In this document: positions 1 to 8,339 of the stretch, one piece after another | Position numbering within the stretch: the first letter of the stretch is position 1 | Layout of the letters: each line of letters opens with the position of its first letter | From: Propionibacteriaceae bacterium | GTDB taxonomy: Bacteria; Actinomycetota; Actinomycetes; Propionibacteriales; Propionibacteriaceae | Assembly: GCA_017882685.1 (NCBI GenBank) | Contig: JADGPA010000076.1 | Coordinates: 1-44,743 of the forward strand | Length of the DNA stretch: 44,743 bases | Reading direction: 5' to 3' | Made by a program: the position numbers and the translations under genes | Notes under the pieces: generated by a model | Told to the model about the DNA's origin: nothing | What the model saw: the letters and a program-made list of their open reading frames with translations, nothing else | The model's database searches: none

Positions 1-457
1 ACGGCCGGTGCATCTTCAGGTGCGCCCAGATCAGTACCACGAACAGCGCGAACAGCAGCACCGAGTTGATGGCGAAGTACAGCCCGACCGCCTGCGACAC
101 CTCGGCAGCGCTGAGGCCGGGACGGCTCTGCCCGCCGAGAATGAGCAGGATCCGCCGGCTGAATTCCATGAAGCCGCCGGTGAGCACCGGGTACTCCACG
201 TCGGAATCCAGGTAAGGGATCTGGCCGTCCTTCAGCCCGCGCCAGTAGTACAGGACAGTGATGTCGGAGTAACACATCCGGGGGAACTTGTCTCCCTGGG
301 TGAGGCACGGAACCTGGCGCATCATCAGCACCAGCCACGACAGCGTCAGCGTGAGGAAGGCCCATGCTCCGGGGTTGAACCACACCCCTCCCGGCCGGGC
401 ATGCCGCCCGATGGCGCCGCCCAGGAAGGTGGACAGCGCCGGTGCCGTGTTACTCAC
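1..457 (-). CDS. GT87/DUF2029-like membrane glycosyltransferase, N-terminal part
   Basis: This is a partial gene: the window edge removes its 3' part, leaving about 152 residues. The start is GTG, 9 bases after the ponA stop codon. A hydrophobic segment near residues 27-40 is followed by a conserved stretch with MCYSDI, a tyrosine-rich YYWRGL and an acidic patch ending in VEYPV. A second hydrophobic segment lies near residues 128-145. This pattern is typical of actinobacterial polyprenyl-phosphate-mannose-dependent GT87 enzymes, which extend cell-envelope glycans on the outer face of the membrane. The homologous position next to ponA1 in Mycobacterium (Rv0051) carries the same kind of protein. 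The family call is from motif memory and synteny; the substrate cannot be told. Confidence 0.75.
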   Translation of the reverse strand, partial: MSNTAPALSTFLGGAIGRHARPGGVWFNPGAWAFLTLTLSWLVLMMRQVPCLTQGDKFPRMCYSDITVLYYWRGLKDGQIPYLDSDVEYPVLTGGFMEFSRRILLILGGQSRPGLSAAEVSQAVGLYFAINSVLLFALFVVLIWAHLKMHRP

Positions 458-466
458 TGCTAGATC

Positions 467-2626
467 CTAGGGTGCCTTGGGGGACCCCGTACCCGTCGGC
501 GGCGCCGTGGTCGGCGGATAAGTGCTCGGCGGAGCCGTGGGCGGCGGAGCCGTGGGCGGTGCAGTCACGGTGGGCCTGACGCTCACGCTCGGCGTCGCGG
601 TCACAGACGGCTTCGGCTTGGCCGTGGGCGTCTGGGTGGAGGTTCGGTTCGTCGGCGGGTCGAACGACTGCTGGTCCAAGCCGCGCATCGCCGCCTTCAT
701 GTAGTCAAGCCACGTGGACAGCGGGAAGCCGGACCCGAAGACATGGCCCAGATCGCCGGTGCCCTGATCGCCCTTCACGTACACGACGGCCGTGGTGATC
801 TGCTTCGTGTACCCGACGAACCAGATCGCTCTGGTCTCACGCACGATCGTCGTGATCGTCCGGTTGCCGATCTTCCTCTTGACCTTGACCGGGTAGCCGA
901 CCGTTCCGGTCTTGCCAGCTACCGGAAACCCGAGCTGGGATGCCCGGTAACCGGTGCCGTCCTGGGTCACCTTGGTGAGGGCGTAGGTGACGTCGGTGGC
1001 GACGGGGACGTCGATGGTCTGCTCGCCGCTGGTGTCGCCCTTGAACAGGCTCTTGCCGGTGATGTCGAAGACCTCGGCCACCACGTGGGGGTTGTGGCGG
1101 ACACCAAGGTTTGCAAAGGTCGCGTAGGCATTCGCCTGGTTCACCGGGCTGACCTCGGTGTTGCCCAGCGGGATGCGGTTGCTCAGATCCCAGTTGCTGT
1201 TCTCGGGCACGCCGGCGGCCTCCGCCATGCTCTGCACCTCGGAGGGCCCGTCGGGAATCTGGGTGACAAGGTCGACGAAGGCAGAGTTGATCGAGTGCGT
1301 GGTGGCCTGCTGCAGCGTGACCGTGCCGTGGTTGCCGTCGGCGTTGTGCACCGGAGCGGAATCACCCCTGGGCGTGAAGGAGTTGCCGTTCAGCTTGTCG
1401 TTCAGCGTCCAGTGGTTGCGAAGCGCAGCAGCAAGCGCATAAGGCTTGAAGGACGAGCCCGTCGGCCGAGGGTTGTTCGCCCAGTTCCACTGGCTCGCCA
1501 GGAAGTCCGGCCCGCCGTAGAGCGCCAGGATCCCTCCGGTGGCGTTGTCGATCGACGCCAGCCCCGCGTGTAGCTTCTTCGCGGCCTTCTTGTTCCCGGC
1601 TGCCGCCGCAAGGGTGTTCTTCTGCGCTGAGGCCACCGCCGCGTCCTGCGCGTCAGCGTTGAACGTGGTGACCACCTTCAACCCGCCACCGTTCACCTGC
1701 TCCTCGGTGAAGCCGTTGGCCAGCAGTTCGCGCTCCACCATGCTGAGCAGGAAGCCCTTCGGCCCCCCCAGCCGGGAGTCGTTGGACGCCTTGGGGAACT
1801 TCGGCAGCTTGGTGTAGATCGCGCTGCGCTCCGCGGCGGTGATGTTGCCGAGGTCGACCATGCCGTTCAGCGTGTACTGGTAGCGCTCGAGCAGGTCGGC
1901 GGCCTGTTGTTTGCCATTGGCGGGGTCGAGGTTGCCCGGGGAGTTCAGGATCGCTGCGAGGACGACCGACTGCGAGAGGGTCAGCTTGGACGACGGCACC
2001 TGGAAGTAGGCCTGCGCCGCCGCCTCGATGCCGTACGTGCCGCGTCCGAAGTAGACGGTGTTCAGGTAGCCGGCGAGGATCTTTTCCTTGCTGACCTCCT
2101 TTCCGATCTTGGCCGCGAGCAGGATCTCCTTCGCCTTGCGGGTGAAGCTCTTCTCCTGGGTGAGGTACATGACCTTGATGTACTGCTGGGTGATCGTGGA
2201 ACCACCGCCGGTCGCGGTCGCGTCCGCGGGGGCGAGGCCGACGAGTCCCAGGGTCGCCCGGAACAGGCCGGTCGCAGAGATGCCCGGGTCGGTCCAGAAG
2301 GTGCGGTTCTCCGCAGCGACGACCGCGTCCTTCACGTCCGCGGGGATCTTGTCGTAGTCGATCGACTGCCGGTTCTGCACCTGGAACGAGCCGATCTTCG
2401 TCTTGCCGTCAGCGAAGTAGACGAAGCTGGTGTTGGTCTGGAAGTCGGAGTTCGGGTCGGGCAGCTTGACCATCGAGTACGCGACCGCGATGGCACCGAC
2501 GGCGATCACGCCAAGGGAGAGCAGGATCGACACCACCCAGATCAGGGCACGCACCCAGGGGTTGGTCTTCTGCTTTCCCCCCTTGCGCACGTTCTTGGGT
2601 GCTACCGAACGCTTGGGGTCAGCCAT
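467..2626 (-). CDS. ponA: Class A penicillin-binding protein (transglycosylase/transpeptidase)
   Basis: The product is a 719-residue bifunctional peptidoglycan synthase that polymerises lipid II and crosslinks stem peptides outside the membrane. It has a short basic cytoplasmic N-terminus and one membrane anchor at about 25-50. The GT51 domain contains the catalytic Glu106 in AAENRTFW, GGSTITQQ at about 140-148 and the GYLNTVYFGRG motif near 186-196. The transpeptidase domain has S391-x-x-K394 (TGSSFK), S445-I-N and K571-T-G, so all three penicillin-binding motifs are intact. The last 70 or so residues are a Pro/Thr/Ser-rich tail, probably wall-spanning, as in mycobacterial PonA1. The ATG overlaps the end of the DUF5318 gene by 8 bp, which suggests translational coupling. 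The GT87 gene follows directly. Length and motifs are normal for the family. Confidence 0.95.
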   Translation of the reverse strand: MADPKRSVAPKNVRKGGKQKTNPWVRALIWVVSILLSLGVIAVGAIAVAYSMVKLPDPNSDFQTNTSFVYFADGKTKIGSFQVQNRQSIDYDKIPADVKDAVVAAENRTFWTDPGISATGLFRATLGLVGLAPADATATGGGSTITQQYIKVMYLTQEKSFTRKAKEILLAAKIGKEVSKEKILAGYLNTVYFGRGTYGIEAAAQAYFQVPSSKLTLSQSVVLAAILNSPGNLDPANGKQQAADLLERYQYTLNGMVDLGNITAAERSAIYTKLPKFPKASNDSRLGGPKGFLLSMVERELLANGFTEEQVNGGGLKVVTTFNADAQDAAVASAQKNTLAAAAGNKKAAKKLHAGLASIDNATGGILALYGGPDFLASQWNWANNPRPTGSSFKPYALAAALRNHWTLNDKLNGNSFTPRGDSAPVHNADGNHGTVTLQQATTHSINSAFVDLVTQIPDGPSEVQSMAEAAGVPENSNWDLSNRIPLGNTEVSPVNQANAYATFANLGVRHNPHVVAEVFDITGKSLFKGDTSGEQTIDVPVATDVTYALTKVTQDGTGYRASQLGFPVAGKTGTVGYPVKVKRKIGNRTITTIVRETRAIWFVGYTKQITTAVVYVKGDQGTGDLGHVFGSGFPLSTWLDYMKAAMRGLDQQSFDPPTNRTSTQTPTAKPKPSVTATPSVSVRPTVTAPPTAPPPTAPPSTYPPTTAPPTGTGSPKAP

Positions 2627-3038
2627 AAATGTCCTCTACGGTCTGTTGGCGGCGCGGCGGACGGCGGCGGACGCCGTCACCGAGCAGGTAGGAAGAGATC
2701 ATGTGGTTCCAGCCGCACTCGACGCACACCTCGACGACGCAGACCTTGAACTCGCCGAACTCGGACTGCATGTCCTCGAGTTCCGCGGTCGACTTGATCC
2801 GTCCGGAGTACTGGCCGAGCTGTTCGCCGAACACGTAGTTCAGGTTCAGCAGCCGCTTGGCCGGACACATCGGGCAATGCACGTCCGACTCCTCGCCGTG
2901 GTGCATCGCAGCCCGGACCAGGAGGGGGTCCGCGTCGCAGACGTCAGCCCCCTCGAGGGCGCGCTGAGGTCGCCGCAGAGCCTGCAGCGCATGACGACGC
3001 TGCAGGGCGTAGTCAACCTCTTCCCGCTTGGACCACAT
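2619..3038 (-). CDS. DUF5318 family protein
   Basis: This 139-residue soluble protein belongs to an actinobacterial family of unknown function. Two cysteine pairs, CPMC at about 75-78 and CVEC at about 105-108, look like one treble-clef or rubredoxin-like zinc site. It sits immediately before ponA, with which it overlaps by 8 bp, as Rv0049 precedes ponA1 in Mycobacterium. Conserved linkage suggests a role tied to peptidoglycan synthesis, but this is inference. The ATG at 3038 has no Shine-Dalgarno sequence. A TACCCT box at 3046-3051 on the minus strand ends 7 nt before it, so the mRNA is probably leaderless. Confidence 0.85.
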   Translation of the reverse strand: MWSKREEVDYALQRRHALQALRRPQRALEGADVCDADPLLVRAAMHHGEESDVHCPMCPAKRLLNLNYVFGEQLGQYSGRIKSTAELEDMQSEFGEFKVCVVEVCVECGWNHMISSYLLGDGVRRRPPRRQQTVEDIYG

Positions 3039-3045
3039 GGGTTCA

Positions 3046-3051
3046 AGGGTA
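3046..3051 (-). promoter_or_regulatory. -10 box of leaderless DUF5318-ponA-GT87 transcript
   Basis: TACCCT on the minus strand ends 7 nt before the ATG at 3038, and no ribosome-binding site intervenes. Transcription starting at the usual distance would begin on or next to the start codon. Confidence 0.5.
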
Positions 3052-3147
3052 GTTGGCGCCTTCCAATAGGTCGATTTCCGCGCTGCGCGCCCGCCTGAGC
3101 CGCCGGTTTGGGCAGGCCGCGGAGTGGATGCGAGAATGTCGCAGCGC

Positions 3148-3220
3148 GGGGCATTAGCTCAGTTGGTAGAGCGCAGCCTTTGCAAGGCTGATGTCAGGGG
3201 TTCGAGTCCCCTATGCTCCA
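3148..3220 (+). tRNA. alaT: tRNA-Ala(TGC)
   Basis: This is a 73-nt cloverleaf. The acceptor arm GGGGCAT pairs with ATGCTCC and includes the G3:U70 wobble pair that is the alanine identity element. The D-arm begins with GCTCAGTTGG. The anticodon stem CAGCC/GGCTG encloses the loop TTTGCAA with anticodon TGC. The T-arm AGGGG-TTCGAGT-CCCCT is complete and the discriminator is A. CCA is not encoded. In mycobacteria the Ala(TGC) tRNA lies in the gyrA region. Here an accessory-looking block begins directly downstream. Confidence 0.97.
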
Positions 3221-3545
3221 CTCCGTGGCAATTACCACCTGACTAGGTGCGGAACGTTCCGCCGACGACGCTGTCATGGGCGGCGTGCACCATACGTGCC
3301 CTTCCGTAACTGGAAGAACGGCTCGCCCAGGAGCTCCGCCAAGTCGCTGCGATGGGGCGCCGGGGCCCGCTGCGGCCAACTCATTGCGATGGCAGAGGAC
3401 CGGGAGTGCCGCTTCCCCCATGTCTGCACATTGTGTGTGTGCGTCGGGTGTTGTGGAGTTGTTGACGAGAGCGCTGAAGGTGGGCAGGCGGAGCGCGCAG
3501 CAGGGAGGGGAGGGGAGCAGGCGGTGAGGTTCGGCGGAGCGTTGG

Positions 3546-3659
3546 GTGAGATTCACCGCCAGTCCACCGTCGGAGCCGTTCGAACCCAATGCGAGCCAGC
3601 GACCAACCCCACTCCGCGCGGGCGGCGTCCAGGTCAGCAACCCAGACTTCAACGTTGAT
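3546..3659 (-). pseudogene. Remnant of a VOC/glyoxalase-family gene
   Basis: On the minus strand about 38 residues read FINVEVWVADLDAARAEWGW and then a stretch ending in GGESH. This strongly resembles the N-terminal beta-alpha unit of actinobacterial VOC (glyoxalase/bleomycin-resistance) proteins. No start codon is in place, and the reading turns to low-complexity proline- and arginine-rich sequence after GGESH. It therefore looks like a decayed fragment, truncated at both ends next to the higBA insertion. The rest of 3221-3690 shows no convincing gene. Confidence 0.5.
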
Positions 3660-3695
3660 GAATCCCTGCCAGCAGTCCATCCAGCAAAACGCTCT

Positions 3696-3714
3696 CGTAG
3701 CGTGTAACGCTACG
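3696..3714 (+). promoter_or_regulatory. Palindromic operator of higBA
   Basis: A perfect 7-bp inverted repeat, CGTAGCG and CGCTACG, is separated by TGTAA. It lies just upstream of the TACAAT -10 box (3718-3723), where the spacer and -35 element should be. It is the likely binding site of the HigA antitoxin for autorepression. Confidence 0.7.
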
Positions 3715-3717
3715 CGA

Positions 3718-3723
3718 TACAAT
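3718..3723 (+). promoter_or_regulatory. -10 box of higBA
   Basis: TACAAT is one mismatch from TATAAT and ends 6 nt before the GTG at 3730. This spacing implies a leaderless transcript beginning at the toxin start codon. Confidence 0.6.
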
Positions 3724-3729
3724 CAAGAC

Positions 3730-4008
3730 GTGATGGTCGGCTTCCGGCAAAAGGGCTTGGAGAGGCTGTATCGCGATGGTTCCAATAAGGGAGTGCAGGC
3801 TGACCACGTCCCGAAGCTGCTGCGCATCCTTTCGTTGCTCGACGTGGCCCAGGCTCCTGACGACCTCGCGATCCCGTCGTTCCAGACGCACCAGCTGAAA
3901 GGCGATCGCGTCGGCCACTGGTCGATCTGGGTGAACGGCAACTGGCGGATCACGTTCAGATTCGTGGATTGCGATGCCGAACTCGTCGACTATCAGGACT
4001 ACCACTGA
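3730..4008 (+). CDS. higB: HigB-family toxin (RelE superfamily mRNA interferase)
   Basis: A 92-residue (GTG) or 91-residue (ATG at 3733) protein of typical HigB size. The N-terminal FRQKGLERLY, the central QLKGDRVGHWSIWVNGNWRITFRF and the C-terminal VDYQDYH are hallmarks of the plasmid-maintenance HigB/RelE fold, including the conserved NWRITF core. Such toxins cleave mRNA on the ribosome. The GTG is chosen because TACAAT lies 6 nt upstream with no Shine-Dalgarno sequence; the ATG one codon later is equally possible. The gene precedes its antitoxin, the usual order for higBA, with 14 nt between them. No damage is visible, so the toxin is probably functional. Confidence 0.92.
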   Translation: MMVGFRQKGLERLYRDGSNKGVQADHVPKLLRILSLLDVAQAPDDLAIPSFQTHQLKGDRVGHWSIWVNGNWRITFRFVDCDAELVDYQDYH

Positions 4009-4022
4009 CGAAGGAGGGGAAC

Positions 4023-4310
4023 ATGGTGATGAAGAACCCGGTGCACCCCGGCGAGATCCTGCGCGAGGACGTCCTTGCCGACCTCGGGTTGAGCGTCGGT
4101 GAGGCGGCGTCCCGTCTGGGCATCTCGAGGGTCACGTTGAGCCGGGTCCTCCACGGCCATGCCCGGGTGAGCCCGAACCTGGCCGTCCGGCTGGAAGAGG
4201 CCGGCGTCGGCACCGCTCGCGCCTGGCTGGCGATGCAGTCCGCGCATGACCTCGCCGCCGAACGCGCCGCCGGCCTGCCCACGGTCCGCCAGCTACCGTC
4301 CGGCCGGTGA
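4023..4310 (+). CDS. higA: HigA-family antitoxin (XRE-type helix-turn-helix)
   Basis: A 95-residue protein that neutralises HigB and represses the operon. It opens with the family signature HPGEILREDVL (residues 7-17), followed by a helix-turn-helix SVGEAASRLGISRVTLSRVL at about 24-43. The C-terminal part includes the family motif AWLAMQSAHDL. A strong Shine-Dalgarno sequence, AAGGAGGGG, lies 3-4 nt before the ATG, unlike the toxin gene. This could give more antitoxin than toxin from one mRNA. The stop codon overlaps the start of the downstream glycosidase gene (GTGA, 4 bp), so the three genes probably form one transcript. Confidence 0.93.
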   Translation: MVMKNPVHPGEILREDVLADLGLSVGEAASRLGISRVTLSRVLHGHARVSPNLAVRLEEAGVGTARAWLAMQSAHDLAAERAAGLPTVRQLPSGR

Positions 4311-6406
4311 TCCAGCGGCTCCGCTGGGGCGAGATCCAGCAAGAGCGCCCGTCGGCGCCCGACACGATGTTCACAAACACCGGGCGCCGGCTCTACGTCA
4401 TCGGCGACATCGACGGCGCTTTTCGCCCGCGTACCAACCCGTATGACCTGCATCGCTACGGAAGGCCGCAGGAGGGCGACCCGCTCGCCAGCCGCTTGCA
4501 GGGTGTGTGGGCACAGCCCGTGAAGGCCCTGAACGGATATGCGTTCGTGGTCGAGAGCGGCGGCCTCCAATGGCCGCTGCTTGACGCGGAGCGCTTCACC
4601 CAGGCCTTCGCCGATGTGCAGTTCGAGTACCACCGGGGAGCACTGACGGCGAAACGGACAGACTTCGTCCCGGACGATCTCCCGGCCCACTTCACCAGCC
4701 TCACGCTGCGCAATGACGGTACCGAACCCGCGGACGCCCGAGTGACGTTTCTGGCCTACTTCGATCTGCGAGACGCGCAATTCACCACATTGACGGACCG
4801 GCCGAACCTTGGCGAGACGGTCCGGGTGGAGGGCGAGAAGCTGGTCGCCCGCTCGTGGCAGTTGCCCGACAAGTGGGCTGTGGCGATTGGGGGAGCGGCG
4901 ACTCCAGCGGACGTGCGGGTGATCGCCGGTGCGGACGGGCACCCGGTCGGGGTGCTGGAGTACGCGGTCCGGCTAGAGCCCGGGGCGGAGAGCCACTGGA
5001 CACTGGGGACGGTCGTGGAAGTCGAGTCGGGGGCCGCTGCCGCCGTGAAGAACCTCGACGACTGGCTTCCGCTGCGGGAGTCCCTGCTGATGGAAAAGCA
5101 GTCGCGGTATGCCAAGCTGCTGGGATCCGGCCCGCGCATGCACAGCCCGGACGCGCATTTCGACGACGCCTTTGACTTGGCGCGCGCGAACCTGGGACTG
5201 CTCGAGGCGGTGACGGGGGCGCTGGGGCCCTTCTTCCACGCGGGGTTGCAGGCCTTTCCGTTCTGGTTCAGCGCCGACGGCGGGTACGGCGCAGCGGGTT
5301 GGCTGGCCGCAGGGTTTGTGGCGACCGGTGAGAACCATCTTCTGATCGGGGCGACCCCCGACACGCTGGGCGGCGTGCCGCACCAACGCTCGCCATCAGG
5401 TGCGATCACGGCGACCGGCAATGCCGTCGAGACTCCCCTGTGGGTGATGAGCCTTTGGGATTCCTACCGCTGGACCGGCAACCGGGCCTTTCTCCAGGCT
5501 GTCTACCCGGCTGCGGTGCGCGGCCTGCTTGCGCACACCCTCGGCGACCTGGATCACGATCGAGACGGCTACCCATCCGGGCCGGGGATGATCGAGCGGG
5601 ACGACATGGCCGCCAAGAAGCTGGACACTGCGGCATACACGTGGGCGGCGTTGCGTGCCCTGGAGCAAATGGCGGGGGCTATGGGCGACACCGGGACCGC
5701 CGCCCGCGCTCGTGGTCGCGCTGACATGCTGGCGGCCGGGTTCGACGCCGCGTGGTGGGACCCGGAGGAAGCCATCTACGCCATGTCGCTGGATGGACCC
5801 GGCAACTCTCGGCGATCGGCACCCCACTGGGCGGTGATCGTACCGGTGGAGGTGGGGCTGGCCAGCCCGGAACGCGCGGCGGCCACCCTCGCCTCCATAA
5901 GATCGAACCATGTCGGCCGATGGGGGTTGAAGCACACGGTTGGCGATGATGAGCGCGTGTGGACGCTACCGACCGCCACGCTCAGCCGGGCCGCCTACCG
6001 ATCCGGGCAGGCGGATCTTGGGTTCCGGATGCTGCAGCTGTTGTCCGCCACGCTCGATCACGGCAGCATCGGCATGTATCACGAGCTGATTCCGGACGGG
6101 CTGAGCTTCCTGCAGCTGTGGTCCGGGTCAACCTTCTTGCGCGGAGCAGTCGAGGACCTGATGGGGGTTCAGGTTCGCGCCGATCTGCACGCGGTCAGGA
6201 TCAGTCCGCAGTTGCCCGCCGAGTGGGAGGCGGCCGAGCTGGAGCGGCTGAGCTTCGGTGGACACACGATCACCGTGCGTGTGACATGGACCGGCCTAAC
6301 GATTACCCACCTGGCTGGCCGGGAGCCACTGAACGTCACGTACGACGCCCCGGAGGGCAGTGAGCGGTCGGCGGTGGTGGACGTGGGCGCGATGGCGCAC
6401 TGGTAG
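4307..6406 (+). CDS. Six-hairpin (alpha/alpha)6 glycosidase, debranching-enzyme-like
   Basis: A 699-residue protein with no signal peptide. The first 240 or so residues form a beta-rich sugar-binding domain with sequence such as LYVIGDIDGAF and SLTLRNDGTEP. The remainder (about 275-640) has the repeated Trp/Tyr-rich helical hairpins of amylo-alpha-1,6-glucosidase and GH63-like enzymes, for example PLWVMSLWDSYRWTGN and DTAAYTWAALRALEQMA. A small beta domain closes the protein. It probably trims an intracellular or imported oligosaccharide; the substrate and catalytic acids are not identified. The GTG start overlaps the higA stop by 4 bp. An internal ATG near 4367 is an alternative start. Its linkage to a toxin-antitoxin pair is unusual. 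Confidence 0.7.
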   Translation: MIQRLRWGEIQQERPSAPDTMFTNTGRRLYVIGDIDGAFRPRTNPYDLHRYGRPQEGDPLASRLQGVWAQPVKALNGYAFVVESGGLQWPLLDAERFTQAFADVQFEYHRGALTAKRTDFVPDDLPAHFTSLTLRNDGTEPADARVTFLAYFDLRDAQFTTLTDRPNLGETVRVEGEKLVARSWQLPDKWAVAIGGAATPADVRVIAGADGHPVGVLEYAVRLEPGAESHWTLGTVVEVESGAAAAVKNLDDWLPLRESLLMEKQSRYAKLLGSGPRMHSPDAHFDDAFDLARANLGLLEAVTGALGPFFHAGLQAFPFWFSADGGYGAAGWLAAGFVATGENHLLIGATPDTLGGVPHQRSPSGAITATGNAVETPLWVMSLWDSYRWTGNRAFLQAVYPAAVRGLLAHTLGDLDHDRDGYPSGPGMIERDDMAAKKLDTAAYTWAALRALEQMAGAMGDTGTAARARGRADMLAAGFDAAWWDPEEAIYAMSLDGPGNSRRSAPHWAVIVPVEVGLASPERAAATLASIRSNHVGRWGLKHTVGDDERVWTLPTATLSRAAYRSGQADLGFRMLQLLSATLDHGSIGMYHELIPDGLSFLQLWSGSTFLRGAVEDLMGVQVRADLHAVRISPQLPAEWEAAELERLSFGGHTITVRVTWTGLTITHLAGREPLNVTYDAPEGSERSAVVDVGAMAHW

Positions 6407-6773
6407 GAACGCCGCGGTGCCTGGGACTTCGTATTCTTCGCTGGCCCCGGTTGGATCGTGGAATTAGACGTGATAGGTCGGCTGGGGGTCTTGCGAGTAT
6501 TGGTCCCGAGGATCGATGCGGGGGCCACCTGCACAATCCTGCCGCGCCGGAGCTGACGCGATCCGGTCAACTCCGAACGTCCGACTCTGCGCCATCGCGT
6601 GCGCGAATGTGGCCATCTCGGTCACGTATCCAAGCTACGGGCCAGCGCCGACAACCGGTTGCGCCAGAGCATCTCCTGATCGCTGCAGGCGACCCGCGCC
6701 GCCCGACCCTCATCGTCGCAACGACATCTGCGCGGTCCATGCCAGAGGGTGTCGGTGTTTGGGCCAGTCGAGG
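6407..6773. other. Gap with no recognisable gene
   Basis: These 367 bases follow the glycosidase and precede the end of the broken DUF4143 gene. Open frames exist on both strands, but none shows family motifs, a ribosome-binding site or credible codon use. The stretch is best read as decayed sequence within the accessory block. Confidence 0.5.
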
Positions 6774-8023
6774 TCAGGGGCCCAAGACGCCGGGTGGAAT
6801 GACGTGCACTCCCGTTGGCCGGGTGTAGGCGTACTGGGTTCCGGTGACGATCGCCAGGTAGGTGGGGGATCCGATCCGGTCTACGTCAACGCGGCTGTCG
6901 CGGAGTGCCAGGAGGCTCTTTTCGGCGTCGCTGATCCTTGAGGACCCGAGCTTCACTTCGATTGCGGCCCACCGTCCGTCCGGGTACTCGAGGACGGCAT
7001 CGACCTCTAGCCCCGTGTTGTCGCGGTAATGGTAGATGCGGCCCAGCTCCGCACTGGCGAGCGAGCGGAGGTCGCGGATCACCATCGCCTCGAACACCTG
7101 ACCGAAGAACTCAGGGTCACTCGCCAGGCGTTCGGCGCCGACGCCGAGCGCCGCGCAGGCGAGCGCCGGATCTACGAGATGCAGCTTCGGGCTCGTCCGG
7201 AGCCGCGACCGCGATCGGAGCGCGACGCTCCAGGCGGGCAGTTCCTCCAGGGCGAAGACTCTCGTCAGAGCGTCCAAGTATGTGCGCACGGTCTCGGGGT
7301 TGAGATGACCGCCATCGGCCGACACGTCCCTGGCGAGATTCTCCAGTGTCGCTTCGCCGGCGTTGTTGCGGGACACGGACTCCAGAAGTCGACGCATCCG
7401 GACGGAGTCGTGGCGGACGCCTGTTGCGAGCTGGATGTCTGAAGAGCACAGATCGTCGCAATAGGAACGATTGAACGTGACGGCATCCGAGGGTGTCGCG
7501 GAAAGGAGGGCGGGCCACCCACCTCGGACGGCTTCCACCGCGAGGTCGGCATAGCTCAGGCGGCTCGTGCCACTGACGTGAACGTCGTTGCCGAGCGTCG
7601 CCAAGGAAACCTCGGACGTTGAGCGCTGGCTCTCCGCCAGCGACATGGGCCTCATTCGCAAACGCGCGAAGCGCCCTGCGCCAGAGTGCCGGGTGACGTC
7701 GTCCGGCGGCGTGGCGGAACCCGACAGGATGAACTGACCCCGCAGTTGGCGGTCATCGATCTCGTGGCGGATCACGTTCCACAGCGTGGGCGCGAGTTGC
7801 CACTCGTCGATCAGCCGCGGCGACTCCCCTTCAGGAGTTCTGCCGGGTTCAGCGAAGCGAGTTCGATCAGCTGCGGGGAACTGTCCAGACGAAGCGAGTT
7901 GCGCGAGTGCTCCAGCCCCGTCGAGGTCTTGCCGCAGCCGCGCGCACCCTCGATGAGAACGGCGCCCATCCCGTGGAGGAGCCGTTCAAGAGCTTCGTCG
8001 ACAGCGCGAGCCAGATACGCCAC
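6774..8023 (-). pseudogene. DUF4143 AAA-family ATPase, broken by a frameshift
   Basis: The gene reads in two frames. The upstream part (about 8023 to 7830) starts at a GTG with VAYLARAVDEALERLL and carries the P-loop GARGCGKTS. The downstream part (to 6774) carries RLIDEWQLAP, FILSGSA (sensor-type motif) and the DUF4143 region. The latter ends with a PD-(D/E)XK-like signature, EVDAVLEY followed by AIEVK. The frames meet at the C4 run 7826-7829. One additional base there would restore KGESPRLIDEW, the sequence expected for the family. An alternative ATG at 8173 would add 50 residues that look non-family. Either the gene is inactive or the run is a sequencing error. Confidence 0.8.
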
Positions 8024-8339
8024 ATCTTCGCCATACGGGAAATCGCAATAGATCCGTATCGGACTCTGCAACTTTCTCAGCCCGGATCTCGCAATTCGTG
8101 GAGCGCCTTCACGCCCGGATTTCGAGGGGTGCCACAGCGCTCGGATACGTGCCAGCGATATCCGCGGGTCCAAGATGCACCGGGTGTGTGGCAGATGTGT
8201 GGCAGATGGTGTTCGTGGTGTCGGGGTGTTTTGCGAATGGCGTTCGGGAGTTGAGGTTGGTCTTCGAGGACGGCGAGGTCAGGCGAGGTTGGCTGCGCGG
8301 TGAGGCGGGTGACGGGCAGCAAGGAACGGGGCTCGTCGG
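8024..8339. other. Intergenic stretch with a short tandem repeat
   Basis: No convincing gene is present. The only structure noticed is an 11-bp tandem duplication at 8186-8207. Confidence 0.4.
8186..8207 (+). repeat. 11-bp unit in two perfect tandem copies
   Basis: GTGTGGCAGAT occurs twice in a row, at 8186-8196 and 8197-8207, in non-coding sequence between the broken ATPase and the ribbon-helix-helix gene. It could be a small duplication or part of a recombination or binding site. Confidence 0.6.

Noticed and set aside
3430-3445. GT-dinucleotide run near 3434
   Set aside because: Only a few units; no sign of a functional repeat.
3191-3658. Open frames on both strands between the tRNA and higB
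   Set aside because: No start signal or family match apart from the short VOC-like remnant; one frame runs into the tRNA.
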